Source: Phytophthora quininea (taxonomy: Eukaryota; Oomycota; Peronosporomycetes; Peronosporales; Peronosporaceae). From it: DNA of 41,885 nucleotides. Positions 10,302 to 19,718 of the stretch are shown here, piece after piece; position 1 is the first letter of the stretch; each line of letters starts with the position of its first letter. The DNA is taken from assembly GCA_011947345.1 (NCBI GenBank), contig JAAVTG010000004.1, positions 1 to 41,885 of the forward strand, in the 5' to 3' direction. Both the position numbers and the translations under genes were made by a program. The notes beneath the pieces were generated by a model. It saw only the letters and a program-made list of their open reading frames with translations. It made no database searches and had not been told where the DNA came from.

Positions 10302-10698
10302 GAAGCTTGCAGCGATCGTTTACCCTGACTTTCTTACGGACAGGGCCATGAATTTTCGTTCTAATGCTCGTACCGATATCTCCAAGTTCCAGCATGATGT
10401 GGTCTGCACGGGTTCTTCTTCTTTTGTTTGCTCAGCCTAGATGATATCATCATTGTAGATACATGTCAAGTCCATTCCACCAGTGCAAGGCTCCATGCAT
10501 GAGGTTTGCCGCGTTAGCAGCCAGGATCGCCTTGATGCTACAAGTTACTAATGCGCCTTGTAAACTCTGTTGACGAACCATCGTGCATGTAAACTCAGTT
10601 TACGATCCTTATTATGTCGTGAAGAAGCTCCGCACGAAACTTGGACGCATTTCCAATTTGACCAAATCTCAACTACTCGTACCTTTCCGCAAGAACTC
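10302..10698. other. Promoter and leader region of the S33 peptidase
   Basis: No coding signal is seen. The segment holds the GTAAACT palindromes at 10560-10603 and an initiator-like stretch, CATTTCCAATTTG (about 10648-10660), which resembles the oomycete initiator and flanking core and lies ~40-50 bases before the ATG. Confidence 0.4.
10560..10603. promoter_or_regulatory. Repeated GTAAACT palindrome upstream of S33 peptidase
   Basis: GTAAACTCAGTTTAC (10589-10603) is a perfect 7-1-7 inverted repeat. A near copy, GTAAACTCTGTTGAC (10560-10574, 13 of 15 bases the same), lies 29 bases upstream. Both are 96-140 bases before the ATG at 10699. This fits a pair of dimeric factor sites; the half-site TGTAAAC resembles a forkhead core, but no factor can be assigned. 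Confidence 0.4.
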
Positions 10699-12486
10699 AT
10701 GCAGCTGTACCACGCTGCAGTCGTAATTGCGGCCGCTCAGGCTGCAGCCGCGGGCAACGCTACCAGTGACGCGAAAACCGACCTGAATGGTTGGTATCCC
10801 TGCTCCGACTTCACTTTCTCGGACGAGGGTAGCTCTGCTGGGGAAGTCGCGCAATGTGCGGTGTATCGCGCTCCGTTGTGCTACTCTGGAATTTGTGAAG
10901 CGCCCAAGCATGTCGAGTCGAAAATCGACATCTTCGTCAAGCGAATTCCAGCTACGACAGGCGACCCCGACACTGCGGTCAATGTTTGGCTGCTTCAAGG
11001 CGGACCGGGCTACTCCTCCACCGGCAGTAAGTACCAAAGGGATCGTTGTGCTATCCGCTGAACCAATATTGACAGTGCTTATCTTGTTGCCTCGTTAGTG
11101 GAGTCAATGATGACGAGTTTGCACTCCAATCTGGAAGGAGCTGTGAATATGTACACGCTCGACCATCGCGGCACCGGTCGCAGTAATTTGCTTGACTGCG
11201 TTGCGGCCCAAGTCACGACCTCGGGGTCACCGGTAGGCACGGGCATTGATCCTTCAGAAGTTCCAGCATGCGCTCACGATTTACAAGCGAAATACGGCGA
11301 CTTGGCCGCATTCTCGGTGACGACTGCGGCCACTGACCTGGCGACGATCATCTCCAAGTACACGAACGGCGCAAAGACTTTCGTGTACGGCGGAAGCTAC
11401 GGCACCATGTTCGCTGTTCGTCTCATGCAGCTGGCTCCTCCTGAGGTGGTCGGCTATGTGCTGGAAGGCGTCTCCTACACTCCAGGAGTTGCTGCCGACA
11501 AGTTCGAGTACACTTCCAACTGGGATATCCATTTCGGCGAAGTGGCCGAGGCTTTCATGGCTCTGTGCGAGACCGACAGTACGTGCAAGTCTCGGTTCCG
11601 ATCGAATACACTCAGCAAGACCCTCGGGGTCTCATCGAAGAGTTCGACAGCAACCCAAACTCGACGTGTGCTGAGATGATCTTCCGCACGTCAAACCCCA
11701 GCGGCAGCTCACCGTCGTTCGCTCTACGAACTGCATTGGGTGCTGCGCTAATGGGCCCGTCCATCCGGACACTTATCCCCCGGTGGTGTATCGCCTCCAG
11801 CGCTGCTCTGCTGAGGACGTGGATGTCTTGAAGCAGTTCTTCACGAGTATCAATTCCAACGACCAGACCCCATCTCAAGACAGCGCGTTGGAATCGATGT
11901 TGCTCAACAACCTCATCGTGTACTCCGAGATGACGGAGCGACCACTGCCGCCCATGGCCGAACTAAAGGCTCGCTTTATCAATGCCAAAATGAGCAGCGA
12001 AGGAGGGGTCTACTCGACGGCCCCGCAGTATTGTGCCTTCACCAAGGAGAAGTCGGCACTCTGCGATGAGCTCAACGTCGGCAACTACGACGGCAGCGGC
12101 ATCATCTACAAGCGTGATCAGTACTGGAACAAAACTGCCTCGATCCCACTCGACGGCAGTGTGTTGATGCTGAGCGGGAGGCTGGACGCTCAGACCCCGA
12201 CAAATACGCAAAGTGGTTGCTGAAAACTTTGGACGGCGAGGAGAAGGAGGTTGTCACCTTTGAGTATGCCACGCACGAAGGCGATGCAGCGAGCGACGAG
12301 TGCGGCATGAAGCTGATCGTGTCGTACCTGCGCAACGGTGGCAAGCTCAAGAAGATGGATCGATCGTGTTTGGACGACATGCCAGCATTCAACTTGACGG
12401 CGTCCGACGAGAATTTGTCCAACTTTTTCGGCACGGACGACGCTTACGACGGAGCGTTCAATGCGAGCCTGGTTCCGTCGTCGTAG
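10699..12486 (+). CDS. Secreted S33-family peptidase (alpha/beta hydrolase)
   Basis: The ATG at 10699 opens a signal peptide (MQLYHAAVVIAAAQAAAAG). A 72-base intron (GTAAGT...TTAG, 11027-11098) splits the gene in phase. The alpha/beta hydrolase marks are in order: LLQGGPGYSST (HGGPG-like oxyanion loop), DHRGTGRS, and the nucleophile elbow YGGSYGT. The later part includes DGSVLMLSGRLDAQTPDKYA, the usual place of the acid residue, and a final basic/acid region for the His. The family (tripeptidyl- or prolyl-aminopeptidase-like) removes N-terminal residues from peptides; with the signal peptide it is probably extracellular or vacuolar. Three single-base losses, all in C runs (11621-11623, 11777-11781, 12195-12198), break the frame, and each next frame continues smoothly. 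Likely intact in reality. Confidence 0.85.
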
Positions 12487-12625
12487 ACAACCTCTGCATT
12501 TGGAAAGCTCCTAGGCACGACTTCATAGGTTGAGCTGTCCAAACGAGCTGCTCGTTGATAAGCAAACAAATCCAAATTGTCTCGTCGATTTCGACAGCTT
12601 TTTATTTATGCCCCGGGGATTAAAA

Positions 12626-14009
12626 ATGAACGCCGTTGACGACGACACTTCCACGCTGGCAGCAGCGCTGGCCTTCATCGACTCGTTCGATGCATCTACT
12701 CACGACGGTGACAGCTGCGCAGACCCTCAAGTCCGTGATCGCGGGGCGCGTCGGCGCAGCGCACAGGCTTCGGCGAAGTTCTACCGCAAGAAGCGCGGCG
12801 AGTTGCTGCGGTTGCGCGACCAGGTGGAGACGCTCGAGGCGCAATTGGCTGCCATTAAACAACCAGGAACGGGCACCCTCATCAGGACCTCGCCGTTGCA
12901 GAGCGGCACGACGCGTCCCCTCCACGGAGCTTTCGAGACGGCGTTTGCGGAACGCCAACGGCGCCAGAAGGCTGAGACGACGAACCGTCAGCTGCGGCGA
13001 GAGCTGGAAAAGCAACGACTCATTGCGCTGCAGTTGCCGCTGCTGCTGGAGAAGCGACTCAAGCTAACGGTTGGTGACGGGTCTTTCTGTGTTGCCTGCG
13101 TCGTGCTTTAACGGTGCAATAAGCTGTGCAGGACTTACAGGATCTACTGGAAGCAACCGCCGCGCCAAAGTCACTGAGGAATCTGCTTCAGGTCGGATTG
13201 ACGCGACGCATTGACTGCGAGAAGGATGCGATCCTTCGTAACCTCTGGGGCCGACTAGAGACTATGCGAGCAGATATCGAGGCGGAGTTTTCCCAGGCCT
13301 CCAGCGAGAGCACAGTCTCGTCAACCGCAGGGATCAAACAGCACCCTCAACTCGGATCGTTTGTTGAGGTGTCGTCGTCAATTCCGCTGCCATGCGCAAT
13401 GGGAGAGGCGTGGTCGGTGTACAACAGAGCAGTGAGCTGTTTGCAAAGCAAACCAGACGAGTCGAGCTCGTACAGGTTCGAGGTACGCCACAAACTGGTT
13501 TCGGATCGGAAACTTGACAAGACGCTGACGATGAGTTTTGTGAACGGGTGTAGATGCGCACCATCGATGAATGGCTATCTGAGAAGCAGTTCTCTCTCAC
13601 GCTCGAGCACAAGACACTCGGTTGTGTTGTGCTCGACGGGGTGTTGGCATTGGAGAGGATTGAGTGTTTGGACTACTCCATGTACTTGGGGACGTCGTTG
13701 ACCGTCCCGCGCATGGAAGGTTTGCAATTTCGAGAATGCGCATGTATCGCAATATCTAAGTCCGTGAATTATCCTCAGCAGCGCTGTATATTCCGTCAGC
13801 GATACCAGCTCTTTACAGAATCAGTTGAATCACGAAGCGAGGGCACCTCTGGCAGTGCAATACAGCCGAGACCAAGGGATGACGCGAAGTGCATGAAACA
13901 ATTTCTGGCCAATGCACTCGCCACAAGGATGCGAGATACGATGCAAGCGCTTGAGGACTCACTGCTAAAACACTTTGGTGGAGATATCCCGATCATCCCT
14001 GCCCTATAG
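12626..14009 (+). CDS. bZIP transcription factor with altered basic region
   Basis: Start chosen at the ATG at 12626, which has A at -3 (an in-frame ATG at 12608 lacks this). The basic region is RRRSAQASAKFYRKKRGELL, followed by a leucine heptad coil (LRLRDQVETLEAQL); a second coil lies about 60 residues on (RQKAETTNRQLRRELEKQRL). In the standard pattern N-x2-(S/A)-A-x2-(C/S)-R the invariant Asn is Ala here. A 62-base intron (GTTGGT...TGTGCAG, 13070-13131) joins in phase to a C-terminal region of ~290 residues, of the kind found after many oomycete bZIPs and possibly START-like. One base appears to be missing near 13553. It should be a nuclear DNA-binding dimer; its target sites are likely non-canonical. 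Confidence 0.78.
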
Positions 14010-14185
14010 AACAAATGGGGCTAAGTAAAGAGACGAATGGGCAGATATAAAGCCCCCCACTGTTCGAGGCACGCGGCATCACGTCTATTGATGCAAACGA
14101 AGGAGTTTATTAAAGGTTCAAGCATGAAAGCTTGCAAATGACGACGCCACTGCAGCACTGCAGGCACCTTGCTCGTCGCGAGGTT
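14010..14185. other. Short convergent spacer between bZIP and SDR
   Basis: This holds the 3' ends of two convergent genes. No gene, repeat or clear signal is seen. Confidence 0.5.
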
Positions 14186-15174
14186 TTACTCGACATGGAA
14201 TTTGAATCCAAGAACGGCCTCAGTCGTCGCCCACACGTCGACGGCAGCATCGCGCGAACGCCCCAGTTCCGATGGTTCCTGAAGAGATGGGTAGCCTTTC
14301 ATCGCAGCAAAGCCCCCGGCCCGTAAAAATCACCACTCGTGACATTCGGAGCTGTGGCAGCGTAAAGCGTTGGCAAGGCGCCCATTGCGGTCGACTGGGT
14401 CAGCGTCGCGTTCAGAAAGTTGTAGAACCATCTCTTGAGGAAGATGCCTTGGTTTCCGGCGTTGCTAAGGAGATTCGAGTCTGTGCTACCGGGGTGACAG
14501 GCGACCGGGACGATGTTTGAGACTCCTGCGGAGTCCAAGCGGCGCCCCAGCTCCGAAGTGAAGAGCAAGTTGTACAACTTCGAGTTGCCGTACACGGTCG
14601 TTTGGTTGTGCTTGTGTGTTGGCATGAAAAGCTGTCCAGGAGTATACTTCGCCCAACGGTGCATGTCGCTACTCACATTAACGACTCGCGCGGAAGGGCT
14701 ACGCTTCAGGGCACCCAGGAGGGATGCGGTGAGTGCGAAGTGACCCAAATGGTTTGTCGCCACCATCAGTTCGAAGCCGTCCGCGCTCTCAGTGTACGGG
14801 TATCCCATGGCGCCGGCGTTGTTGACCAGGATGTCAAGCTTCTGGTGGCGTCTCAAAAACTCGACGATGAACGCTTTGACACTGCTTTGGGCGCTCGTGT
14901 CGAGCTTGATCTCCTCAACTTGGCCGTGGTGTGGGTCCCTTGCAACGGCATCTCGGATCCTCGTAGCAGCTGCAGCACTCCGCTCGGGATTGCGGCAGGC
15001 GAGAATGACATCAGCTCCATGGCGAACGAGCTCGAGAGCAGTGACGAACCCAATGCCCGAGTTCGCTCCGGTGACAATGGCGACCTTGCCTCGCAGCGAC
15101 GGAATGTTGGAGGCGTCCCACCCGTCAGGGACATTATGTGTCAAGGGTGCTGAGTCGTTGGCTCCGCAGGGCAT
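14186..15174 (-). CDS. Short-chain dehydrogenase/reductase (WWOX/RDH-like)
   Basis: The Rossmann cofactor motif TGANSGIG lies near residue 35, followed by ACRNPERS (NADP-preferring type), DILVNNAG, NVSS, and the catalytic YGNSK (YxxxK), with HPGSTDSNL after it. This is the classical SDR order and resembles retinol-dehydrogenase/WWOX-like members, which oxidise or reduce lipid alcohols or ketones with NADP(H). One base is missing in the C run at 14313-14317. The next frame gives GGFAAMKGYPSLQEPSELGR...FKFHVE, the expected SDR C-terminal tail, so the gene ends at 14186 and not at the premature stop. No introns are seen. Convergent with the bZIP gene. Confidence 0.9.
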
Positions 15175-15476
15175 GACAGGTGGTTGGCTGGCGTTGGGGG
15201 CTTTGAGGAAGACGGTGAATTTGATAATGGCATTGTCGAGGCGAGCCGAAGCTGGGACGTATTGAGCGCTCTATATAGTTTGAGGTAATCATCCAAAGCA
15301 GATAAACATGTTGCCGGAATGCATGCTCGACGGTAACGTTAATACTACCTCTGTGAGGAATGAGGAGGTAAAGATGAAAGTTGTAGAAGAACACTGCCCA
15401 TCGGACAGTGTTCTTCCTGCTTGTTAGAAGAATTTCCATTCAGGCTGTCATTAGTGGTTGATTTGGTATCTATCCT
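15175..15476. other. Divergent spacer with hairpin
   Basis: This is the upstream region shared by the SDR (-) and the short family copy (+). Apart from the hairpin at 15386-15416, no gene or repeat is seen. Confidence 0.45.
15386..15416. repeat. Perfect 11-bp inverted repeat (hairpin)
   Basis: GAAGAACACTG (15386-15396) is followed after nine bases by its exact reverse complement CAGTGTTCTTC (15406-15416). It lies 61 bases before the ATG of the short family copy and about 210 bases upstream of the SDR start. It could be a transcribed hairpin or a dimeric factor site. Confidence 0.55.
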
Positions 15477-16122
15477 ATGAACGGACCCGAAGACCATTCG
15501 AGCGACAGCGATGCAACCATCACTGACGAGGACGCGCCTGGTGGTTGCTGCGTGTAAAGATGAAAAACTTTTCCAGACCCTCGTCGCCTTGTTCGAACAA
15601 GTAGACGGGAAGTACCTGAGTCCAGCTGCGATTGGTATCGCAGGGCTCCTCAAGTATGCAAAATTCCTCAAGTGGGCTAATATGCCCCGATACCGTGCTG
15701 ATCTGCTATCTATTGCTACTAAGCGTCGATCATGGCTAGCTCATGAGATTGCCTCAATCGACAAATTGTCCGAATGTGAGCTGGTGGACATGAACTTTCC
15801 TGGTTCTGCTGCTGTTCGAGCGTTTCTCCAAGGACCGACCCAGACTCTAGTGATCGCAGACTTCTCAAGCCGTGCAGAGGCCTATCTCAGAGCTGCAGTA
15901 CTCTGTGAAAAGATCCGAACGCCTGCAACCGTAATTGCGATTTCTGCCGCGGGAGCTGGCAGAGCTGCTCATGTGAAGATTGACAAAGTAGCAGCGGCAT
16001 CTGGTGAGCAGGGCGAGGAAGTTGCATCTTACAGGACGGAGCTAAAGCGCCACGCAGCAGTGGTAGAAGCTGAAGAGAACAGACGTCGAGGCGTTAAACG
16101 CACGCGTGGAACAGGTCTGTGA
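15477..16122 (+). CDS. Short 2OG-like family copy: acidic N-terminus joined to C-terminal module
   Basis: The ATG at 15477 opens an acidic leader (MNGPEDHSSDSDATITDED) like those of the full copies. Near 15510 it changes frame straight into VVAACKDEKLFQTLVALFEQ, which corresponds to the late helical region. The rest is the C-terminal module: KRRSWLAHEIASIDKL, NFPGSAAVRAFLQGP, RAEAYLRAAVLCEKI, SAAGAGRAAHVKIDKV, YRTELKRH, and a basic tail GVKRTRG. The entire 2OG domain and most of the middle are missing. The C-terminal part is open for ~200 codons. Either an internally deleted pseudogene or a short variant expressing only the C-terminal module; the frame change at the junction favours decay unless an unseen splice restores it. 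Confidence 0.55.
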
Positions 16123-16179
16123 AAGCTTCTTCTTGGTCAAGCATATTGGGTGGCTTGATCCTGTTGGAAATGTTCTATC

Positions 16180-16620
16180 ATGGCGACAACAAAGAAGACT
16201 GCTGCTGTTCGCTCCACAAAGAGCGCTTCATTCTTCGATTCGCTGCCCCCAGATCAAATGGCGGCGCGAGAATCGGGCAACGAAAATGATAGCTCTTCGA
16301 GCACCTCCAGCGGTAGGTGCTCTGACAATTGGCCGCTCATGTTGCCTGAAGGACCTGACGAGTGAAATTGATCAAGTCGAGGGTCAAACGCATCGCTCGA
16401 GATTACGGGGATCGGTCGAGGTCGATAGACTGGTCCTGGGTTTGGAGACGCTAAGAAGTTGCTTCCGGACAACAAGGAGGAAGTCTCACGCCTGGGAAGT
16501 CCTCTACAACCCAACGAGATTAACAACCCCACTGCTGCCGGCAGAAAGAGACCACGAGAGGAAGAACCAGGTAGTCCCGAGCTTTTGGTAGCAATTATGC
16601 TTGGTAAGTTGTCGAGCAAG
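16180..16620 (+). pseudogene. Second short family relic: N-terminus plus C-terminal tail
   Basis: A short frame from the ATG at 16180 (MATTKKTAAVRSTKSASFF, then ENDSSSSTSSG...NWPL) resembles the start of the long copies, where an acidic/Ser stretch is followed by WPF. From about 16384 the sequence is C-terminal: ASLEITGIGRGR, a stop, then DAKKLLPDNKEEVSRL and the tail GRKRPREEEPG. Everything between is missing. It is directly followed by copy C. Broken frames and small size indicate a relic; assigning the N-terminal part to the family is less secure than the tail. Confidence 0.45.
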
Positions 16621-16655
16621 TGGCTTTTATGCACGGCGATCTGTGTTTTCGAAGC

Positions 16656-19031
16656 ATGAGTGCCACCGCCGGAGACGACGACGCTGCATGGCCGTTCGAC
16701 AGCGTTGGGCGGCCTCGCAACTGCCTCGTGCCCAAAGGCGAACGCTGCCAACAGATCAGTAACGTCCTGGGCAAAGTGCAATTTGATGACAGCCGCAGGG
16801 GCTCGAGCCCCTGCGACCCCGGCTCGAGTCTTGCAGGCGTTTTCGATGCGCTGCCGTCTCTTCCAGGGCTGGTTATCAAAGATACTGGGCCAGTAGCACT
16901 CCCGCTATGCCGAGAACAAGCTGCATTACTTTTGCAGCGCTGCACTCAGAACGGAAACCAAGTGTTCACATTGACGGCCGACCAGTTGGAGATAACGAAC
17001 CCTGAGTGGAGTCCTGCCATTCAAAAGCTCTGCAACTTTTGTGCACGCCAAATGGCCGTCAAGGACGCCGCCTTGGTCCCGGAGCTGAGCCAGCTAGTGG
17101 TGCACGGCCGTGGAGGACGATCAAACCAACGACGTCACAGCGAGGACACGCGTGTGGTGGCCAAACTGGTGGTGCAGTTGCCATCAATCTACTCCGGAGG
17201 TGCTTTCCTGGTCGGTTTGGAGAAGGAACCTCGTCGGTATTTGCTTGGCAACGAGTCAGGAGCGTCACACTTTAAAGCTCATTATGCGGCGTATTCGGCT
17301 GGAGTCTATCACGTTGTGGAAGAAGTGACGAGCGGCTATCGTGTTGTGTTGGAGTACTCTCTTTGTATCCCGCCGGACTTGGCTGCTAGTGTGGAGAACA
17401 CTAGCAGAAAACACACACCGCGAGATCTGTTACGAACGCAACTGAGCGATGCCATCGGAAAACTTCGCGGGAAACAACCACTTCACATGGAAATCGAGAT
17501 GTCAATGTCGACAGCGAGATGCCTGTGCTCATACTAGACCGATCGATCCAGAAAATGAATATTTACTACCGAGGCACCGACGCCTTGTCTGGATGTGACC
17601 AAAGCCGCTTCCACTTACTGCAAGAAGCCAACGCCGATCTCTCCCCACTCGGCAGATTGTGTTCTACCTCGCTATTCTCGAATACTCGTCGGGCGGCCAA
17701 CGCAGGAAGGACGGTAGAAGAGAAATACTCCAAAAGGTGTCGTGGCACCTGCCGAATGGGAACGCTCTGAGCGATGGAACCCCTCTAGAATGGACCAAAT
17801 ACCTGAGCTTCCTCAACCCTGGACGGGAGACGTGTGCAGAACTCTTAGGCAGCGGAAGGGTGTCGTATCTCCGCTGTGCTCTAGTTGGGTGGCCTGCATC
17901 GGCAGATATAGCAAACACGTACAAGGTGATGGGGGCTTTCGCTGCAGCCACTGCGCTACTAGAGAGAAGCCCGCTCGACCTTTCCAAGTTCCAGGAGCTT
18001 TTCACATATATTCGCCGCGGGTTTTCACTAGCCGGACGGTCAAGGCGAGCTAGCGACGCGATGACGCTGGCTTTCTGTAAGAAGTTTTTCAAGTCCATGA
18101 TCGAGCTGGATGAAGTGGGCATGTTAGCTATTTTTCTCGACAAATTTGCACCGGAATTGACTTGGAAGGACAATCTGCTTCCATTGTTTGCTGCCGTCGT
18201 ACAACATTTCAGCTGGGATGCTGTTGGCGATCTTGTTGTGAAGAATATCGCTTCCAATTTGCGGATGACGCCCCCAGTCGTGTTGAAGCTGGCCGACGAA
18301 TTAAAAACTGATCTTGCAGCTCGAAAAGCGCTGCTAGCAGCTGCAATTGAAAAGGTTCGATGCCTTCTCATCGTTCCACAGAGCGGTTCATCTGCTCGAG
18401 AGCTCGAGTTTGCCTGGATTTATTCCATGAAAAGTGAGAATCGTCAAGTCTTCGTTGGCGTCTCGAGTTTCCTGAAGCGAATGGATGCTGCAAACCTTGG
18501 CTGGGTGATCAAAGCACTGGCGGCTTGCACTGTGAAATCTAAATTGCCGGATTACCTTGAAGTGCTAGCAGGAATCGTTTCAAGACGAAGGAAATATTTG
18601 ACTACGGTGCTTTCAGAGCCCATGAAGCTGTTCAATTGGAGAATAACCGCAGATTTTCCTTGTGTTAAGCAGATCGAGATGTTTCTACAAGGACCAGAGA
18701 AGACGTTGTCCATCCAGGGTTTCGTGAAGCTCGCGGATGCTCGTGCAAGAGCAGAGCTGATCCGGAAATGTGTTAAGACAGCCGTCAGGATCGAGGCGAG
18801 TGGTAGCGGCAGAAATGCACGTGTGGAGGTTGAAAAGACGGACCGCGAGTTCTGTGCGCAATTCACGGCAAAAGAGAGGCCCAAGCTGAGATGGGTCGTC
18901 TTGATCAATTGCCACGGACCCAAACTCGCTCGAGAAAGCGATCGCGGAACGACATTGCAGGGATCGTGGACTTGACGCAAGACCTGTCCGGCCAGACAAT
19001 GATCAACAGCCAGGGTGACGTTTTGCTGTAA
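16656..19031 (+). CDS. 2OG-Fe(II) oxygenase-like family protein, copy C
   Basis: ATG at 16656. The N-terminus (SATAGDDDAAWPFDSVG) leads to VPKGERCQQISNVLGKV, a block seen in most copies. The 2OG-like fold follows: ALPSLPGL, ITNPEWSPAIQKL, LVVQLPSIYSGGAFLV, EEVTSGYRVVLEYSL. At the metal site this copy has His-Ser-Glu instead of His-x-Asp but keeps the distal His (YHVVEEVTSG) and the 2OG-binding Arg, the best preserved site of the five long copies. The middle is helical (WHLPNGNALSDGTPLEW, FLNPGRETCAELL, GWPASADIANTYKVMGAF), followed by SRRRKYLTTVL, LFNWRITADFPC, and a C-terminal RSRKRSRND tail ending at 19031. Single-base losses near 17495, 17643-17646 and 18866 break the frame. Likely one ~780-residue nuclear protein. 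Confidence 0.75.
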
Positions 19032-19718
19032 GAAACCGTGGAGATGGTAAACGCTTCATCATGAGCACAAACAAGCGACTCATGGTCAGTGTGTACAACA
19101 AAAAGTAGAAGAGGCACTCCTTTAGTGCTTGGCATTGGCTGTACCGCCAATTTGGAGAGGCAATTGGCGAGTCTGAAAGACACCAATATAGTGAGACGTA
19201 CTCTCGCGTCGACATTTGGTTCAAAGTGTGGAGAATGCTATCGGTTTCTTCTTGTCGATACGCGTCGAGGTTTCGATCGAGGTGGTAAATTCACTCGCTG
19301 ATGATTCTAGAAGTCACTAATGCACCTCACCGTGGAAAAGGAGCTGGAGACTCGTCGACCAGTCGCCGCCGCGTATGCCAAGCAACTGCATGTTCCAGTT
19401 CTGTCGTAGAGGCTGAGGTCGCGGAATTCATATCCAAGTCTGCAGATATGAAACTATTTTCCTTGGCTTTGGAAGCTCTCGTCTTGTCCGAGCAGTTCGA
19501 GCTCTTCATCACTTCGCTTGGCATTGACTTCTATTGCTGCGAAACGAGAGGATGTTCGTCTGCAATGACTGACAGACGTTAGTGTAGCTGCACCTGATGG
19601 CAAGGAGCTAGCATTTGTTGTGATGTGTCATTTGGCAGGAGCTCGACAACGAATAGGCTTATTTTTGTCCCACGAGCTCAACCTTATCACTTTGCTGGCA
19701 TTCCCAGTTTCGGTGGCG
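19032..19718. other. Spacer between copies C and D with unidentified coding-like fragments
   Basis: Several short frames have coding-like composition (VEKELETRRPVAAAYAKQ near 19330; SADMKLFSLALEALVLSEQF near 19440-19500), but none joins into a recognisable protein and none clearly matches the neighbouring family. They are probably relics of a former gene or copy. Confidence 0.35.
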
